Origin: Eubacteriaceae bacterium
GTDB lineage: Bacteria > Bacillota > Clostridia > Eubacteriales > Eubacteriaceae
DNA length: 64,000 nucleotides
Direction of reading: 5' to 3'
Assembly (NCBI GenBank): GCA_012522805.1
Contig: JAAYJS010000019.1
Coordinates: 1 to 64,000 of the forward strand
Positions 8,102 through 18,433 of the stretch are shown piece by piece (within the stretch, counting starts at the first letter, position 1; the number at the start of each line of letters is the position of its first letter). The position numbers were made by a program, and so were the translations under genes. The notes under the pieces were generated by a model that ran no database searches, was not told the DNA's origin, and saw nothing but the letters and a program-made list of their open reading frames with translations.

Positions 8102-8177
8102 ACCTACACGTAGGTTGTGAATCAAACAATAGGTTTTGGTTTTGGTTCAGTATAAAGATTAAAAAGGGCATTGTCAA
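8102..8177 (-). promoter_or_regulatory. guaB promoter with leader inverted repeat
   Basis: Minus-strand TTGACA (8172-8177) and TATACT (8149-8154) are 17 bases apart. In the leader, ACCTAC-AC-GTAGGT (8102-8115) is an inverted repeat about 30 bases downstream of the expected start site. It may be an operator or small hairpin. No guanine riboswitch core was recognised. Confidence 0.72.
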
Positions 8178-8299
8178 GAAAAGAACTTGTAAGCAAAAGA
8201 TGTAGGAGATCAATTTGTAGCATTCGTTTTTAGTTTTGGCGGGCAGATCTTTTTTATCCCGGCATTTAAGTGTATAATAAGACTATTGAGGAGGACAGC

Positions 8300-10495
8300 A
8301 TGATAAAAATTTCCGGTGTTGCAGAACAAATTATTTTTCATAACGAGAGCAACGGGTATGCCGTTGTTGATTTTGACATTGATGGAGAAATGGAAACCGT
8401 CGTTGGCTGTTTTGATCGTCTTCAGGAAGGCGATTATCTGGAAATGGATGTCGAAAGCATTGAACATCCCATTTACGGCACCCAATATAAAATGTTAAAT
8501 TATCGTTTTGCTTTACCTACAACCCAAGAAGGCTTGGTGCGCTATCTCGGCTCCGGATTATTGCCCGGTATAGGTGAAAAAAATGCCCAGGAAATTGTTA
8601 AGATCTTTGGAGACAACACGCTTCAAATTTTTGATGAACAACCCGAAGCTTTACTTCAGGTACGGGGCATCGGTAAAAAGACCTACGAAAAGATGATGGC
8701 CGCCTATGTGGAACATAAAAGCGTCCGAGAAATGCTCATTCAACTCCACGAGTATGGTATTTCAACAACCAATGCTTTAAAGATTCACAATGTTTACAAA
8801 GATCGAACGGTCTCTATTTTATTGGAAGATCCTTATCAAATCGTACAGACGGTGCGGGGTATCGGCTTTCGAACGGCCGATCAAATTGCCTCACAATTAG
8901 GAATCGATAAAGAGAACCCTCAGCGCTTATATGCGGGGATTGCCTACGTCTTATCCATGTGCTATACAAAGGGCAATACCTTTATGCAGGAAAGCGAACT
9001 CATAGAAAATGCTGCTACAATCTTGGAAGTACCCCAAGAGGATATTGCCCTACAAATACAGGAGTTGGTTTTAACCGGCGAAATCATCATGGATAAGGTG
9101 CAGGACGTTAAAGTTTATTATCCGACAGAATTGTATATGGCGGAAGAATCCGTCGCTGTAAACTTAATTCGTTTGCTGAAATCTCCGATAGAAGACAGAT
9201 TCATGGATTTAGATCATAGTATCCGCGAATATGCGGCATTGAACGACATCACTTTGGACGAAACGCAACGCGAAGCCATTCAGGAGGCGGTGGCCAACAG
9301 CATTCTGGTTATAACCGGCGGGCCCGGTACAGGTAAAACAACCATTATTAAGGGAATTGTACGTTTGTTCGAAGAAATGTCTTTTAAAATAGCCTTAGCT
9401 GCACCGACGGGACGTGCGGCAAAGCGAATGTCGGAAACAACCGAACGGGACGCAAAGACAATCCATAGGCTCTTAGACTATCATTACAGTGACGATCGCA
9501 TTCCATATTTTCAAAGAGATGAAGACTCCCCACTAGATTACGATGTCATCATCTTAGATGAAGTATCGATGATAGATATTCAACTGATGAACGGATTCTT
9601 AAAAGCCTTGCGTCAGGGCACTCGTCTCATCATGGTAGGGGATAGCGATCAATTGCCCTCCGTGGGGCCTGGCAACGTTTTGCAAGACATCATTCACTCC
9701 GGGGTTGTTAAGGTTATCCGATTAGAACGCATATACCGTCAGTCGGAAAAAAGTATGATTGCCATCAACGCCCACGACATCAACGAGGGCATTGTACCAA
9801 ATATCGACAACGAGTCGGACTTCGTATTGATTAAAAGACATGAACAAGATGCAGCCTTACAGGATATTTTAAGCTTAGTAAAATGGCGACTGCCCAATCG
9901 TTTTGGATACGACCCCATGGAGCAAATACAAATCATATCACCCTTCAAAAAAGGTAAACTGGGGGTAGTCGCCCTGAACAAAGCTTTACAAGAGGTACTC
10001 AATCCACCCGCTGCCGATAAAAAGCAAAAATCCTTCGGAGAAATGATTTTTCGAGAAGGCGACAAAGTCATGCAAATTAGAAATAACTACCAATTAAAAT
10101 GGGTGGATACATTTGAAGAAGGCGAAGGGGTTTACAATGGCGATATTGGAGAGATTTTAAAAATCGATGAAACAGAAAAACAAATCGAAATTCTTTTCAC
10201 AGACGATAAAAGAGCTTTGTATGAATTTGACCAACTGGACGAATTAACCCATGCTTACGCCATGACCATTCATAAAAGCCAAGGAAGTGAGTTCCCGGTG
10301 GTCATTATGCCTTTATTGAGTGGTTCGACGGACTTCTTAGATCGCAAACTTTTGTACACAGCGGTGACCAGAGCTAAAAAGTTATTGATTTTAATTGGTC
10401 AACCCAACAACTTTGGCAGAATGGTACATGCAAGCCAAGCCATACAAAGGCACACAAATCTATCTGAAAGAATGATGAAGTACAATCAGCTATGA
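8300..10495 (+). CDS. recD2: RecD2-type ATP-dependent DNA helicase
   Basis: A 5'-3' superfamily 1B helicase acting in DNA repair and replication-fork handling. 731 residues from ATG 8300 behind GAGGAGG; an in-frame upstream start at 8270 has no site. The N-terminal region carries helix-hairpin-helix-like stretches (VRGIGKKTYEKM and VRGIGFRTADQIA), typical of RecD2 and absent from RecBCD RecD. Walker A is GGPGTGKTT near 340, Walker B ILDEVSM near 415, then VGDSDQLPSVGPG, and the C-terminal UvrD_C2 motif TIHKSQGSEFP. TATAAT at 8273-8278 may be the -10 box. It overlaps comF by four bases. Confidence 0.95.
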   Translation: MIKISGVAEQIIFHNESNGYAVVDFDIDGEMETVVGCFDRLQEGDYLEMDVESIEHPIYGTQYKMLNYRFALPTTQEGLVRYLGSGLLPGIGEKNAQEIVKIFGDNTLQIFDEQPEALLQVRGIGKKTYEKMMAAYVEHKSVREMLIQLHEYGISTTNALKIHNVYKDRTVSILLEDPYQIVQTVRGIGFRTADQIASQLGIDKENPQRLYAGIAYVLSMCYTKGNTFMQESELIENAATILEVPQEDIALQIQELVLTGEIIMDKVQDVKVYYPTELYMAEESVAVNLIRLLKSPIEDRFMDLDHSIREYAALNDITLDETQREAIQEAVANSILVITGGPGTGKTTIIKGIVRLFEEMSFKIALAAPTGRAAKRMSETTERDAKTIHRLLDYHYSDDRIPYFQRDEDSPLDYDVIILDEVSMIDIQLMNGFLKALRQGTRLIMVGDSDQLPSVGPGNVLQDIIHSGVVKVIRLERIYRQSEKSMIAINAHDINEGIVPNIDNESDFVLIKRHEQDAALQDILSLVKWRLPNRFGYDPMEQIQIISPFKKGKLGVVALNKALQEVLNPPAADKKQKSFGEMIFREGDKVMQIRNNYQLKWVDTFEEGEGVYNGDIGEILKIDETEKQIEILFTDDKRALYEFDQLDELTHAYAMTIHKSQGSEFPVVIMPLLSGSTDFLDRKLLYTAVTRAKKLLILIGQPNNFGRMVHASQAIQRHTNLSERMMKYNQL

Positions 10496-11229
10496 GAATG
10501 AACAAAAAATTGGAGAGATGGCTCAAACAGACTCTCTATGTACCGGGTGGACATTGCCCCGTTTGCAGACGCATTTTGTTTCAAAAGGATATGTGGGTAT
10601 GCCCCCTTTGCAAATCGGAATTAAAGCCGGTTGCTGGACATGTTTGCCATCGTTGTGGAAGACCGTTGTTTAAACATGAAGGCGAAACCTGTGGACGTTG
10701 CAGCGATGCACAAACTTTTTATTACAATGGCGGTTATGGCCATTGGCTGTACCGAGAGGGTGTCGCCAAAATGGTTCAAAGATGCAAGTTTTATAATGAA
10801 AAAGAGCTCGCTTATTGGATTGGAGAGGAGATGGCAAAGGGTTGGTTACTCAAATACCCCTCTGTTCAGATCGATGTGGTCATCCCGGTACCTTTACACC
10901 ACAACCGCTTTAAGGATAGAGGCTACAACCAAAGCGAATGGCTATGCAAAGGGATGCTGGCAACATTGGCTTTGCCCGAATCGGTTTTAAATACCAAGGT
11001 GCTGATCAGAACTAAAGACACAGCGCATCAACCGGGCAAGGGTCGGCAAGCACGCATTGAAAACGTTCGGGACGCCTTTCGAGTTGTGGATAGCCATACA
11101 ATTCAAGATAAAAATATTTTAGTTGTCGACGATGTCTTGACAACGGGTGCAACCTTAAGGGCCTGTGGCGCTTTATTAAAAGAAAATGGAGCAAAAATAC
11201 TATATTCCTGTGTAGCAGCCATTGATTGA
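10492..11229 (+). CDS. comF: ComF-like phosphoribosyltransferase family protein
   Basis: 245 residues. The N-terminal half holds four CxxC-type pairs (CPVC, CPLC, CHRC, CGRC) typical of the ComF zinc-binding domain. The C-terminal half is a type I phosphoribosyltransferase fold with the PRPP-binding motif VVDDVLTTGAT near 210-220. ComF supports DNA uptake in naturally competent bacteria, but homologues are widespread without proven competence, so that role is not asserted. The ATG overlaps the recD2 stop (ATGA), so both are translated from one message, a grouping consistent with DNA processing. Confidence 0.92.
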   Translation: MRMNKKLERWLKQTLYVPGGHCPVCRRILFQKDMWVCPLCKSELKPVAGHVCHRCGRPLFKHEGETCGRCSDAQTFYYNGGYGHWLYREGVAKMVQRCKFYNEKELAYWIGEEMAKGWLLKYPSVQIDVVIPVPLHHNRFKDRGYNQSEWLCKGMLATLALPESVLNTKVLIRTKDTAHQPGKGRQARIENVRDAFRVVDSHTIQDKNILVVDDVLTTGATLRACGALLKENGAKILYSCVAAID

Positions 11230-11273
11230 TTGGCTTTTGTATGATAAATGAACAATGATTGAATGGAGTAGAA

Positions 11274-12155
11274 ATGATAAAATTATTAATTGACTCAATG
11301 TGCAACATGAGAGATGAACTTTTACAAGAGTCCTTTGTGGATTTTGTCTCATTAAATGTCATCATTGATGGTAAACCCTATAGAGATAAGAAGGAAATCG
11401 ACTTGGCTCAAATTCACGATTTCATGCGCCAAGGTATCGTGCCGACAACTTCTCAAGTTAACCCCGGTGATTTCAGAGAAAAATTCATCGAATCTGCCCA
11501 AAAAGGCGAAGAATTGATTTACTTATCTTTTTCATCGAAGATGTCCGGTTCCTATGCGACAGCAAAGCTGGTTCTGGAAGAAGTACAAAAAGAATATCAA
11601 GATTTTAAGTGCCGCATTGTCGACTCCACCCAAAGCGGTGGCGGTATCGGTTTAATTGCAGAGAAACTGATCGAAGCGATTCACCAAGGAATGGGCTTAG
11701 ACCAATTGGCAGACTATGCCAACCGCATCAAAGAGCATGTCAATTTCTTTTTTACCGTACAAGACTTGGACTGGCTTTCCAAAGGTGGCCGCATCTCTAA
11801 AGGTGTTTCCTTTATTGGTGATTTACTTAAAATCAGACCCATCGTTTATGTAGACGATGGCGAACTGAATGTCGTAGCCAAGGCCAGAGGCGATAGAAAG
11901 GCGGTTTCTATAGTCGTGGACAAAGTGATGTCCAACATCGAAATAGATGAGGATACTTTTTTTGATATGGCTTATAGCGATCCGGAAGAAAGTAAAGGCA
12001 TTATTGAATTGACAAAAGCTAAACTATTGGAATACGGTTTTAAAATCAGAGACGCTATACCCATTGGTACCGTATTGGCAGCTCACTTGGGAATAAAGGG
12101 AGTGGGACTGTATTATTGGCAACAAAACCCTAAAAAGTTTTTATTGGAAAACTAG
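11274..12155 (+). CDS. DegV-family fatty-acid-binding protein
   Basis: 293 residues. DegV proteins bind a fatty acid between two domains and can feed fatty acids to the FakA kinase. Seen: LLIDSMCN at the start (family DSTCDL), SSKMSGSYATA (family SSGLSGTY), VDSTQSGGGIG, and DLDWLSKGGRIS. ATG 11274 has GGAG five bases upstream; an in-frame TTG at 11259 lacks a site. It follows comF after 44 bases and may be read from the same promoter. Confidence 0.93.
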   Translation: MIKLLIDSMCNMRDELLQESFVDFVSLNVIIDGKPYRDKKEIDLAQIHDFMRQGIVPTTSQVNPGDFREKFIESAQKGEELIYLSFSSKMSGSYATAKLVLEEVQKEYQDFKCRIVDSTQSGGGIGLIAEKLIEAIHQGMGLDQLADYANRIKEHVNFFFTVQDLDWLSKGGRISKGVSFIGDLLKIRPIVYVDDGELNVVAKARGDRKAVSIVVDKVMSNIEIDEDTFFDMAYSDPEESKGIIELTKAKLLEYGFKIRDAIPIGTVLAAHLGIKGVGLYYWQQNPKKFLLEN

Positions 12156-12392
12156 CTGTGGCAGTTACAACGCCGTTTAAAAAAGCGGGTATTTGTGAAG
12201 ACACTGCCATTCATTTAGAAATGGGACGGCTACCTTTCAGTATTGTGTTGGAGGTAGCCGATAAAATGGATTGGTTTGTTTCTGTAGCATCAGGAAAGTA
12301 AGAACATAAGACACTTAAGGACAACTGTCTGCAAAGAATTGGGAAATTCACTAAGAAATACTTAAGAATTTGATATTTGTGTCAAAAAAGAC
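12156..12392 (+). other. Intergenic stretch after degV
   Basis: No gene seen. A nine-base stem CGGCTACCT/AGGTAGCCG (about 12227-12261) and a seven-base TGGCAGT/ACTGCCA pair (12159-12209) are present but neither is followed by a T-run. Confidence 0.5.
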
Positions 12393-12600
12393 TTGTCATT
12401 GCTACAACACTCGTGTATACTTACAAAGGTTGACGTTGAACGATGAAGTAAGAGGTTGCTGTTACTAAATCAGGTCATTCTTATGGAGTAATCCAATCGA
12501 AGAATTGGATGAATCATTTTGCCGAAAGGCGCTTTTTTAATTAGAGAAAGTGAAACACCCGGCAAAGTGGCGAAAATGTCGCAATAAAAAATTAGGAGGC
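12393..12600 (+). promoter_or_regulatory. Promoter and leader of the S10 ribosomal superoperon
   Basis: TTGTCA (12393-12398) and TATACT (12416-12421) are spaced by 17 bases. The transcript then has a leader of about 180 bases before rpsJ. Near 12520-12540 a GCC-GAAA-GGC stem-loop is followed by a T-run, consistent with an attenuator, but the stem is short. Ribosomal operons of this type are often fed back by one of their proteins. Which protein would act here cannot be read from the sequence. Confidence 0.65.
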
Positions 12601-12605
12601 AAATC

Positions 12606-12914
12606 ATGGCAAAACAAAAGATTAGAATTCGTTTAAAGGCATTCGATCACATGTTGTTGGATCAATCCGCAGAACGTATTGTAGAAACTGCAAAAAGGAC
12701 AGGAGCAAAGGTTTCAGGACCGATTCCACTTCCTACAAAAAAGGAAATTGTGACCGTCCTAAGAGCCGTTCACAAATACAAGGATGCCAGAGAGCAGTTT
12801 GAAATACGTACGCATAAACGAATGATTGATATCATCGACCCCACACCGAAAACAGTAGACGGCTTAATGCGTCTCAATTTACCGGCCGGCGTCGATATCG
12901 AAATCAAACTCTAG
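12606..12914 (+). CDS. rpsJ: Small ribosomal subunit protein S10
   Basis: 102 residues, full length. Starts [13 protein letters not shown] and contains GPIPLPT, the conserved loop. S10 sits in the 30S head and is also the NusE transcription factor. First gene of the superoperon; AGGAGG precedes ATG 12606. Confidence 0.98.
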   Translation: MAKQKIRIRLKAFDHMLLDQSAERIVETAKRTGAKVSGPIPLPTKKEIVTVLRAVHKYKDAREQFEIRTHKRMIDIIDPTPKTVDGLMRLNLPAGVDIEIKL

Positions 12915-12964
12915 TCAACTGTAGAATTATGATCACACCGTGATCCACTGATCCAGGAGGAATT

Positions 12965-13594
12965 ATGAAACAAGCATTAATTGGTAAAAAAGTCGGAATG
13001 ACACAAGTTTTCAAGGAAAATGGTGAAATTGTTCCGGTTACTGTTATAGAAGCAGGACCCTGCGTGGTTCTTCAGAAGAAAACCATAGAAGTAGATGGGT
13101 ACGAAAGCGTCCAATTGGCATATGGTGATGTTAAAGAAAAACATGTCACCAAACCGGTCCAAGGACAGTACAACAAAAACGGAGTTCCGTTTAGAAAAAT
13201 CATTAAAGAGTTCAGACTGGACGATGTTGCCACTTTGGAAACAGGCCAAGAATTAAAAGTCGACATTTTTGAAGCCGGAGACAGAGTAGACATCTCCGGG
13301 AAATCCAAAGGTAAGGGTTTCCAAGGAAACATCAAACGTCATGGACAAGCCAGAGGTCCAATGTCCCACGGTTCAAAATATCACCGCAGACCGGGTGCCA
13401 TGAGTGCATCTGCATCTCCCGGTGAAGTGCCGAAGGGAAAGAATTTGCCGGGCCAAATGGGTAATAAAAATGTTACCACATTGAACTTGGAAGTTGTTCA
13501 AGTAGATGCTGAAAATAACTTGCTTTTAGTTAAAGGTGCCGTACCGGGATCCAGAGGTTCCGTCGTCACGATTAAAACAAGTGTCAAAGCATAA
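12965..13594 (+). CDS. rplC: Large ribosomal subunit protein L3
   Basis: 209 residues, usual length. Seen: IGKKVGMTQVF at the start, GKGFQGNIKRHG and the extended loop GPMSHGSKYHRRPGAMSASASPG that reaches toward the peptidyl transferase centre. AGGAGG precedes the ATG. A 50-base spacer after rpsJ shows no terminator. Confidence 0.98.
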   Translation: MKQALIGKKVGMTQVFKENGEIVPVTVIEAGPCVVLQKKTIEVDGYESVQLAYGDVKEKHVTKPVQGQYNKNGVPFRKIIKEFRLDDVATLETGQELKVDIFEAGDRVDISGKSKGKGFQGNIKRHGQARGPMSHGSKYHRRPGAMSASASPGEVPKGKNLPGQMGNKNVTTLNLEVVQVDAENNLLLVKGAVPGSRGSVVTIKTSVKA

Positions 13595-13615
13595 CCTTTG
13601 GAAGGAGAAAATACA

Positions 13616-14239
13616 ATGCCTAAAATGGATGTTTTAGATATACAAGGAAAAGTTGTGGGCGATGTAGAGCTCAGCGAAACGATCTTTGGCATCGAACCAA
13701 ACGAACCGGTTGTGCACCAAGTCGTCGTCGCATTATTAGCAAATAAACGTCAAGGAACCAAAAACGCCAAAACGCGCTCGGAAGTAAGAGGCGGTGGTCG
13801 TAAACCTTGGAGACAAAAAGGAACTGGACGTGCAAGAGTGGGCAGTATCCGCTCACCCTTATGGCGAGGCGGTGGCGTTATCTTTGCACCGAAAGCGAGA
13901 GACTACTCACAAAAAGTAAATAAAAAAGTTAGAAATTTGGCTATGCGTTCTGTATTCTCAGCGAAATACCAAGATGAAGAATTGCGCATTATCGATACAT
14001 TGGACTTCGAAAAACCAAAAACAAAAGATATGATCAATGTGCTGAATGCTCTGAATGCCAAAAAAGCTCTGATTGTACTACCGGAAAGAAATGACAATGT
14101 TGTTTTATCCGCCAATAATATACAAGGTGCCGCAACGACAACCGTCAACGAACTCAACGTCTATGATATGCTCAAATACGATGTGTTGGTCATGACAAAA
14201 GGCGCTTTGGAAAAAATTGAGGAGGTATACGCATCATGA
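13616..14239 (+). CDS. rplD: Large ribosomal subunit protein L4
   Basis: 207 residues from ATG 13616 with GGAG eight bases upstream; an in-frame start at 13598 precedes the ribosome-binding site and is rejected. The exit-tunnel loop [16 protein letters not shown] is intact. L4 lines the peptide exit tunnel. The stop overlaps rplW (ATGA). Confidence 0.97.
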   Translation: MPKMDVLDIQGKVVGDVELSETIFGIEPNEPVVHQVVVALLANKRQGTKNAKTRSEVRGGGRKPWRQKGTGRARVGSIRSPLWRGGGVIFAPKARDYSQKVNKKVRNLAMRSVFSAKYQDEELRIIDTLDFEKPKTKDMINVLNALNAKKALIVLPERNDNVVLSANNIQGAATTTVNELNVYDMLKYDVLVMTKGALEKIEEVYAS

Positions 14240-14526
14240 AAGATCCTCGAGATATCATCATTCGTCCAATCGTCACAGAACGTTCCTTGGACGACACAGC
14301 AGAAAGAAAATACACATTTGTGGTCAATAAAAAAGCCAACAAAGTCGAAATAGCCAATGCAGTGGAAAGCATTTTTGACGTTCAAGTTGAAAAAGTAACC
14401 ACCATGAATATGGTTGGCAAATTTAAAAGAATGGGACGTTATGAAGGAAAACGCCCGGACTGGAAAAAAGCCATCGTTAAATTAACAGAAGATAGCAAAA
14501 CCATCGAGTTTTTCGAAGGCGTCTAG
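14236..14526 (+). CDS. rplW: Large ribosomal subunit protein L23
   Basis: 96 residues. Starts [15 protein letters not shown] and has the [14 protein letters not shown] strand. L23 stands at the tunnel exit and docks trigger factor and SRP. It overlaps rplD by four bases and so is translationally coupled. Confidence 0.97.
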   Translation: MKDPRDIIIRPIVTERSLDDTAERKYTFVVNKKANKVEIANAVESIFDVQVEKVTTMNMVGKFKRMGRYEGKRPDWKKAIVKLTEDSKTIEFFEGV

Positions 14527-14567
14527 TCAGCACCCGATAAGCAGAACACAGAGGAGGTTAGCGAATA

Positions 14568-15401
14568 ATGGGTATTAAAGTATATAAACCGACGTCACCT
14601 GGACGTAGAAATATGAGTGTCAACACCTACGCAGAGATCACGAAGAAAGCACCTGAGAAAACTTTGTTGGCACCCATCAAGTCTAAAGCGGGACGCAACA
14701 ACAGAGGTGTTATCACCGTTAGACATCATGGTGGCGGCGCAAAAAGAAAATATAGAATTATTGATTTTAAAAGAAATAAAGACGGTGTACCGGGCAAAGT
14801 TGCCTCCATTGAGTACGATCCCAATCGTACAGCAAACATCGCTTTAATCAATTATGTAGACGGCGAAAAAAGATATATCCTGGCACCGAATAAACTTAAA
14901 GTCGGCGATATGATTAAATCCGGCCCGGATGCAGAAATTAAAATTGGTCATTGCTTACCATTGAGCAAAATTCCCGTTGGTACGAGTATTCACAACATCG
15001 AATTAAAAGCAGGAAAAGGCGGACAAATGGTACGTTCAGCTGGATCCAGCGCAAGATTGCTCGCGAAAGAAGGCAATTACGCTACTTTGCGTTTACCTTC
15101 CGGGGAAACCAGAATGGTTCGTCTTGAATGTCGTGCGACGATCGGAACTGTTGGAAATGTAGATCATCAAAACGTACGAATCGGTAAAGCGGGTAGAAAA
15201 CGCCACATGGGTATTCGTCCTACTGTCAGAGGTTCCGCGATGAACCCCAACGATCACCCCCACGGCGGTGGTGAAGGTAGAACGCCCATCGGTATGCCCA
15301 GTCCTATGTCACCTTGGGGTAAACCGACCTTAGGTTACAAGACCCGTAAGAAGCAAAAAACTTCTGATGCACTAATCGTAAGACGTCGTAACCAAAAATA
15401 A
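14568..15401 (+). CDS. rplB: Large ribosomal subunit protein L2
   Basis: 277 residues, full length. [22 protein letters not shown] and the C-terminal [14 protein letters not shown] segment near the peptidyl transferase centre are present, including the conserved histidine. AGGAGG precedes ATG. Confidence 0.98.
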   Translation: MGIKVYKPTSPGRRNMSVNTYAEITKKAPEKTLLAPIKSKAGRNNRGVITVRHHGGGAKRKYRIIDFKRNKDGVPGKVASIEYDPNRTANIALINYVDGEKRYILAPNKLKVGDMIKSGPDAEIKIGHCLPLSKIPVGTSIHNIELKAGKGGQMVRSAGSSARLLAKEGNYATLRLPSGETRMVRLECRATIGTVGNVDHQNVRIGKAGRKRHMGIRPTVRGSAMNPNDHPHGGGEGRTPIGMPSPMSPWGKPTLGYKTRKKQKTSDALIVRRRNQK

Positions 15402-15415
15402 TGGAGGAGTAAACG

Positions 15416-15697
15416 ATGAGTAGATCAATTAAAAAAGGACCTTATGTAAGCGAGAAATTGCTTGCTAGAATAGAAGAAATGAACGAGACTGGGGACAAAA
15501 AAGTATTGAAAACATGGTCTCGAAGCTCTACCTTATTTCCACAAATGGTTGGTCACACCATTGCAGTACATGATGGTAGAAAACACGTACCGGTGTATGT
15601 AACTGAAGATATGGTCGGCCATAAACTGGGCGAATTTGTTCCCACAAGAACTTTCCGTGCACACGCAGGCGAAAAGAAATCTACGTTGCAGAAATAG
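15416..15697 (+). CDS. rpsS: Small ribosomal subunit protein S19
   Basis: 93 residues. Begins [10 protein letters not shown] and contains [29 protein letters not shown] in the expected order; 30S head protein contacting S13. GGAGG before ATG. Confidence 0.98.
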   Translation: MSRSIKKGPYVSEKLLARIEEMNETGDKKVLKTWSRSSTLFPQMVGHTIAVHDGRKHVPVYVTEDMVGHKLGEFVPTRTFRAHAGEKKSTLQK

Positions 15698-15708
15698 TGG
15701 AGGGGTAA

Positions 15709-16044
15709 ATGGAAGCAAGAGCAACAGTAAAATACATACGTGTATCCTCAACCAAGGCAAAATTGGTTGCAGACATGATTCGTGGCAAAAAATTAGGTGA
15801 AGCCTTAAATGTATTGGCATTAACACCGAATAAAGCCGCTAAAGTTATCGAAAAAGTCGTATTGTCGGCAGCAGCCAATGCTGAAAACAATTATGAAATG
15901 GACCCTACCAAATTGTACATTGCAGAAATCAATGCCAATCAGGGGCCAACCATTAAGCGTTACAGAGCTAGAGCCCGCGGGAGTGCCTCGGTGATTAAAA
16001 AGAGAACTTCTCATATTACAGCGGTATTGAAAGAACAAGAATAG
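15709..16044 (+). CDS. rplV: Large ribosomal subunit protein L22
   Basis: 111 residues. Seen: [17 protein letters not shown] and the hairpin tip [16 protein letters not shown] that forms part of the exit-tunnel constriction. No drug-resistance-type insertion in the loop. GGAGG before ATG. Confidence 0.98.
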   Translation: MEARATVKYIRVSSTKAKLVADMIRGKKLGEALNVLALTPNKAAKVIEKVVLSAAANAENNYEMDPTKLYIAEINANQGPTIKRYRARARGSASVIKKRTSHITAVLKEQE

Positions 16045-16055
16045 GAGGAATAGGT

Positions 16056-16766
16056 TTGGGTCAAAAAGTTAACGCACATGGTATGCGAGTCGGCATCATT
16101 AAAGACTGGAACGCCAAGTGGTATGCGAACGATAGAGATTTTGCGGATAATTTAATTGAAGATTACGAAGTTAGAAAATACATAAAAGAAAGCCAATACC
16201 AAGCCGGCATCTCCAAGATTGTCATTGAGCGCTTTGGTAATAAAGTAAAAATCCATATTTACACGGCAAAACCGGGTATGATCATTGGTAGAGGCGGAGC
16301 AGGCATTGAAGCACTTCGTCTGGAACTGGAAAAGAGAACCGGAAAAGTCATCTTCTTAAATATCATTGAAGTTAAAAATATCGATTTGGATGCCCAATTA
16401 ATTGCGGAAAACATTGCAGGACAATTAGAAAGAAGAATCTCCTTCCGTCGTGCTATGAAACAAGCGATGCAACGCACGATGAGAGCCGGAGCTAAGGGTG
16501 TTAGAACAGCCGTAGGCGGACGCTTAAACGGCGCAGAAATGGCACGTAGAGAACATTACGCACAAGGAAATGTACCTTTACACACATTAAGAGCTGACAT
16601 CAACTACGGTTTTGCAGAAGCGGATACAACCTATGGAAAATTAGGTGTTAAAGTTTGGGTCAACAAAGGCGAAATCTTAACAGGTCGCGAAGACATCATC
16701 GCGGAAACAGAAGAAAGACAAGCGAAAAGAAGCAAACGTAGAGCTCCTAAAAAAGAAGAAAATTAG
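16056..16766 (+). CDS. rpsC: Small ribosomal subunit protein S3
   Basis: 236 residues with the TTG start at 16056 ([13 protein letters not shown]), behind AGGAGG. The KH domain shows [12 protein letters not shown]; the C-terminal domain has [14 protein letters not shown] and GAKGVR. It lines the mRNA entry site. The lysine-rich tail is ordinary. Confidence 0.97.
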   Translation: MGQKVNAHGMRVGIIKDWNAKWYANDRDFADNLIEDYEVRKYIKESQYQAGISKIVIERFGNKVKIHIYTAKPGMIIGRGGAGIEALRLELEKRTGKVIFLNIIEVKNIDLDAQLIAENIAGQLERRISFRRAMKQAMQRTMRAGAKGVRTAVGGRLNGAEMARREHYAQGNVPLHTLRADINYGFAEADTTYGKLGVKVWVNKGEILTGREDIIAETEERQAKRSKRRAPKKEEN

Positions 16767-16783
16767 GATAGGAGGAATGGATT

Positions 16784-17221
16784 ATGTTAATGCCTAAACG
16801 TGTTAAACGTAGAAGAGTACATAGAGGAAGAATGAAGGGCAAAGCGACCAGAGGTATCAAAATTACTTATGGTGACTATGGCCTTAGAGCGCTGGAACCC
16901 GGATGGATAACCTCAAACCAGATAGAAGCCGCACGTGTCGCTATGACGCGATATACCCGTAGAGGTGGCCATGTTTGGATTAAAATATTTCCCGACAAAC
17001 CTGTCACGGCAAAACCCGCTGAAACCCGAATGGGTTCCGGTAAAGGATCTCCTGAGTATTGGGTAGCGGTTGTAAAACCGGGGCGCATCATGTTTGAAAT
17101 TGGTGGCGTCAGTGAAAAAGCTGCTAAAGAAGCGATGCGACTTGCCCAACATAAGCTGCCTATCAAAACCAAAATGGTTTCAAAAGCCGATCAGGAAGCT
17201 CAGGAAAATGCAGGTGAGTAA
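16784..17221 (+). CDS. rplP: Large ribosomal subunit protein L16
   Basis: 145 residues. [19 protein letters not shown] and [17 protein letters not shown] are characteristic. AGGAGG favours ATG 16784 over the ATG two codons later. L16 supports A-site tRNA binding on the 50S subunit. Confidence 0.97.
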   Translation: MLMPKRVKRRRVHRGRMKGKATRGIKITYGDYGLRALEPGWITSNQIEAARVAMTRYTRRGGHVWIKIFPDKPVTAKPAETRMGSGKGSPEYWVAVVKPGRIMFEIGGVSEKAAKEAMRLAQHKLPIKTKMVSKADQEAQENAGE

Positions 17222-17223
17222 AA

Positions 17224-17427
17224 ATGAAAGCAAGACAATTACGTGAATTATCAAATGCAGAATTAGAAACGAAGTTAGCCGACTTGAAGGAAGAGTTGTT
17301 CAATCTGCGTTTTCAACATGCAACCGGACAATTGGAAAATCCTTTAAGAATTCGTGAAGTCAAAAAAGACTATGCTCGCGTTAAGACCATTATGACAGAA
17401 CGCGCTAGTCTGGAGACCACAGCGTAA
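17224..17427 (+). CDS. rpmC: Large ribosomal subunit protein L29
   Basis: 67 residues. [30 protein letters not shown] is the two-helix L29 fold near the tunnel exit. ATG follows the rplP stop within three bases. Confidence 0.97.
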   Translation: MKARQLRELSNAELETKLADLKEELFNLRFQHATGQLENPLRIREVKKDYARVKTIMTERASLETTA

Positions 17428-17447
17428 GAAAGTAGGAGGCAAATTTG

Positions 17448-17702
17448 ATGGAACGAAATGAAAGAAAAACCCGTGTCGGCCGTGTTGTCAGCGATAAAAT
17501 GGACAAGACGATCGTTGTAGCGGTTGAAACCTTTAAAATCCACCCTTTATATAAAAAGAGAATCAAGAAAACAGTTAAATTTAAAGCGCACGATGAAGAA
17601 AACCAATGTAGTATTGGCGATGTGGTTCGCATCATGGAAACCAGACGCCTAAGCAAAGACAAACATTGGAGACTAGTTAACATCGTTCAGAAGGCACTAT
17701 AG
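17448..17702 (+). CDS. rpsQ: Small ribosomal subunit protein S17
   Basis: 84 residues from ATG 17448 ([13 protein letters not shown]), behind [20 protein letters not shown] and [20 protein letters not shown] are typical. A TTG one codon earlier is less likely. Confidence 0.96.
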   Translation: MERNERKTRVGRVVSDKMDKTIVVAVETFKIHPLYKKRIKKTVKFKAHDEENQCSIGDVVRIMETRRLSKDKHWRLVNIVQKAL

Positions 17703-17714
17703 GAGGTTGTGGCG

Positions 17715-18083
17715 ATGATACAACAGGAAAGCAGACTAAAAGTAGCTGACAATACCGGTGCCAAAGAGCTTTTATGCATCCGCGTTTTAGGCGGAACCAA
17801 TCGCAAATATGCCAACATCGGCGATGTGATTGTATGCTCAGTTAAACATGCTGCACCCGGTGGAGACGTTAAAAAAGGCGATGTAGTCAGAGCAGTTATT
17901 GTACGCTCCAAAAAAGGTGTCAGACGTAATGACGGAACCTATATAAAATTTGATCAAAATGCGGCGGTCTTAATTAAAGAAGACCAAACCCCTAAAGGAA
18001 CCCGTATATTTGGTCCAGTCGCTAGGGAACTGCGCGAGAAAAAATACATGAAAATTTTGTCTCTTGCTCCCGAAGTACTGTAA
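17715..18083 (+). CDS. rplN: Large ribosomal subunit protein L14
   Basis: 122 residues from ATG 17715 ([17 protein letters not shown]), eight bases after GGAGG; a GTG at 17709 is the alternative. The C-terminal segment AREL and SLAPEVL complete the family pattern. It forms an intersubunit bridge. Confidence 0.97.
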   Translation: MIQQESRLKVADNTGAKELLCIRVLGGTNRKYANIGDVIVCSVKHAAPGGDVKKGDVVRAVIVRSKKGVRRNDGTYIKFDQNAAVLIKEDQTPKGTRIFGPVARELREKKYMKILSLAPEVL

Positions 18084-18095
18084 TCGGAGGTAAAC

Positions 18096-18422
18096 ATGGC
18101 TAAAATGCATATTAAAAAAGGAGATACGGTTCAAGTTATCTCCGGTAAAGACAAAGGAAAAAAAGGCGAAGTCCTGAGAGTATATCCTTCCGAAAACAGA
18201 GTGAGTGTCAAAGATGTCGCTATGATGTCAAAACATAAAAAACCGACACAAATGATGCAACAAGGCGGGATCATCCGTATGGAAGGTAAAATACATGCAT
18301 CCAATGTATTATTGTATTGTGATTCCTGCGACAAGGGCGTGCGTACCGGCATTAAAGTATTAGAAGACGGTAGCAAAACACGTTTTTGTAAAAAGTGTGA
18401 CAAAACACTTGGCGGCAAATAA
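18096..18422 (+). CDS. rplX: Large ribosomal subunit protein L24
   Basis: 108 residues. The KOW motif [20 protein letters not shown] is at the N-terminus. The C-terminus carries two CxxC-like pairs (CDSC, CKKC), a zinc-type form. L24 starts 50S assembly. Confidence 0.96.
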   Translation: MAKMHIKKGDTVQVISGKDKGKKGEVLRVYPSENRVSVKDVAMMSKHKKPTQMMQQGGIIRMEGKIHASNVLLYCDSCDKGVRTGIKVLEDGSKTRFCKKCDKTLGGK

Positions 18423-18433
18423 AGGAGTTCATA

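Noticed and set aside
13072-13335. Antisense frames within rplC and other ribosomal genes
   Set aside because: Shadow frames created by codon bias of the ribosomal genes; none has a ribosome-binding site plus family motif.
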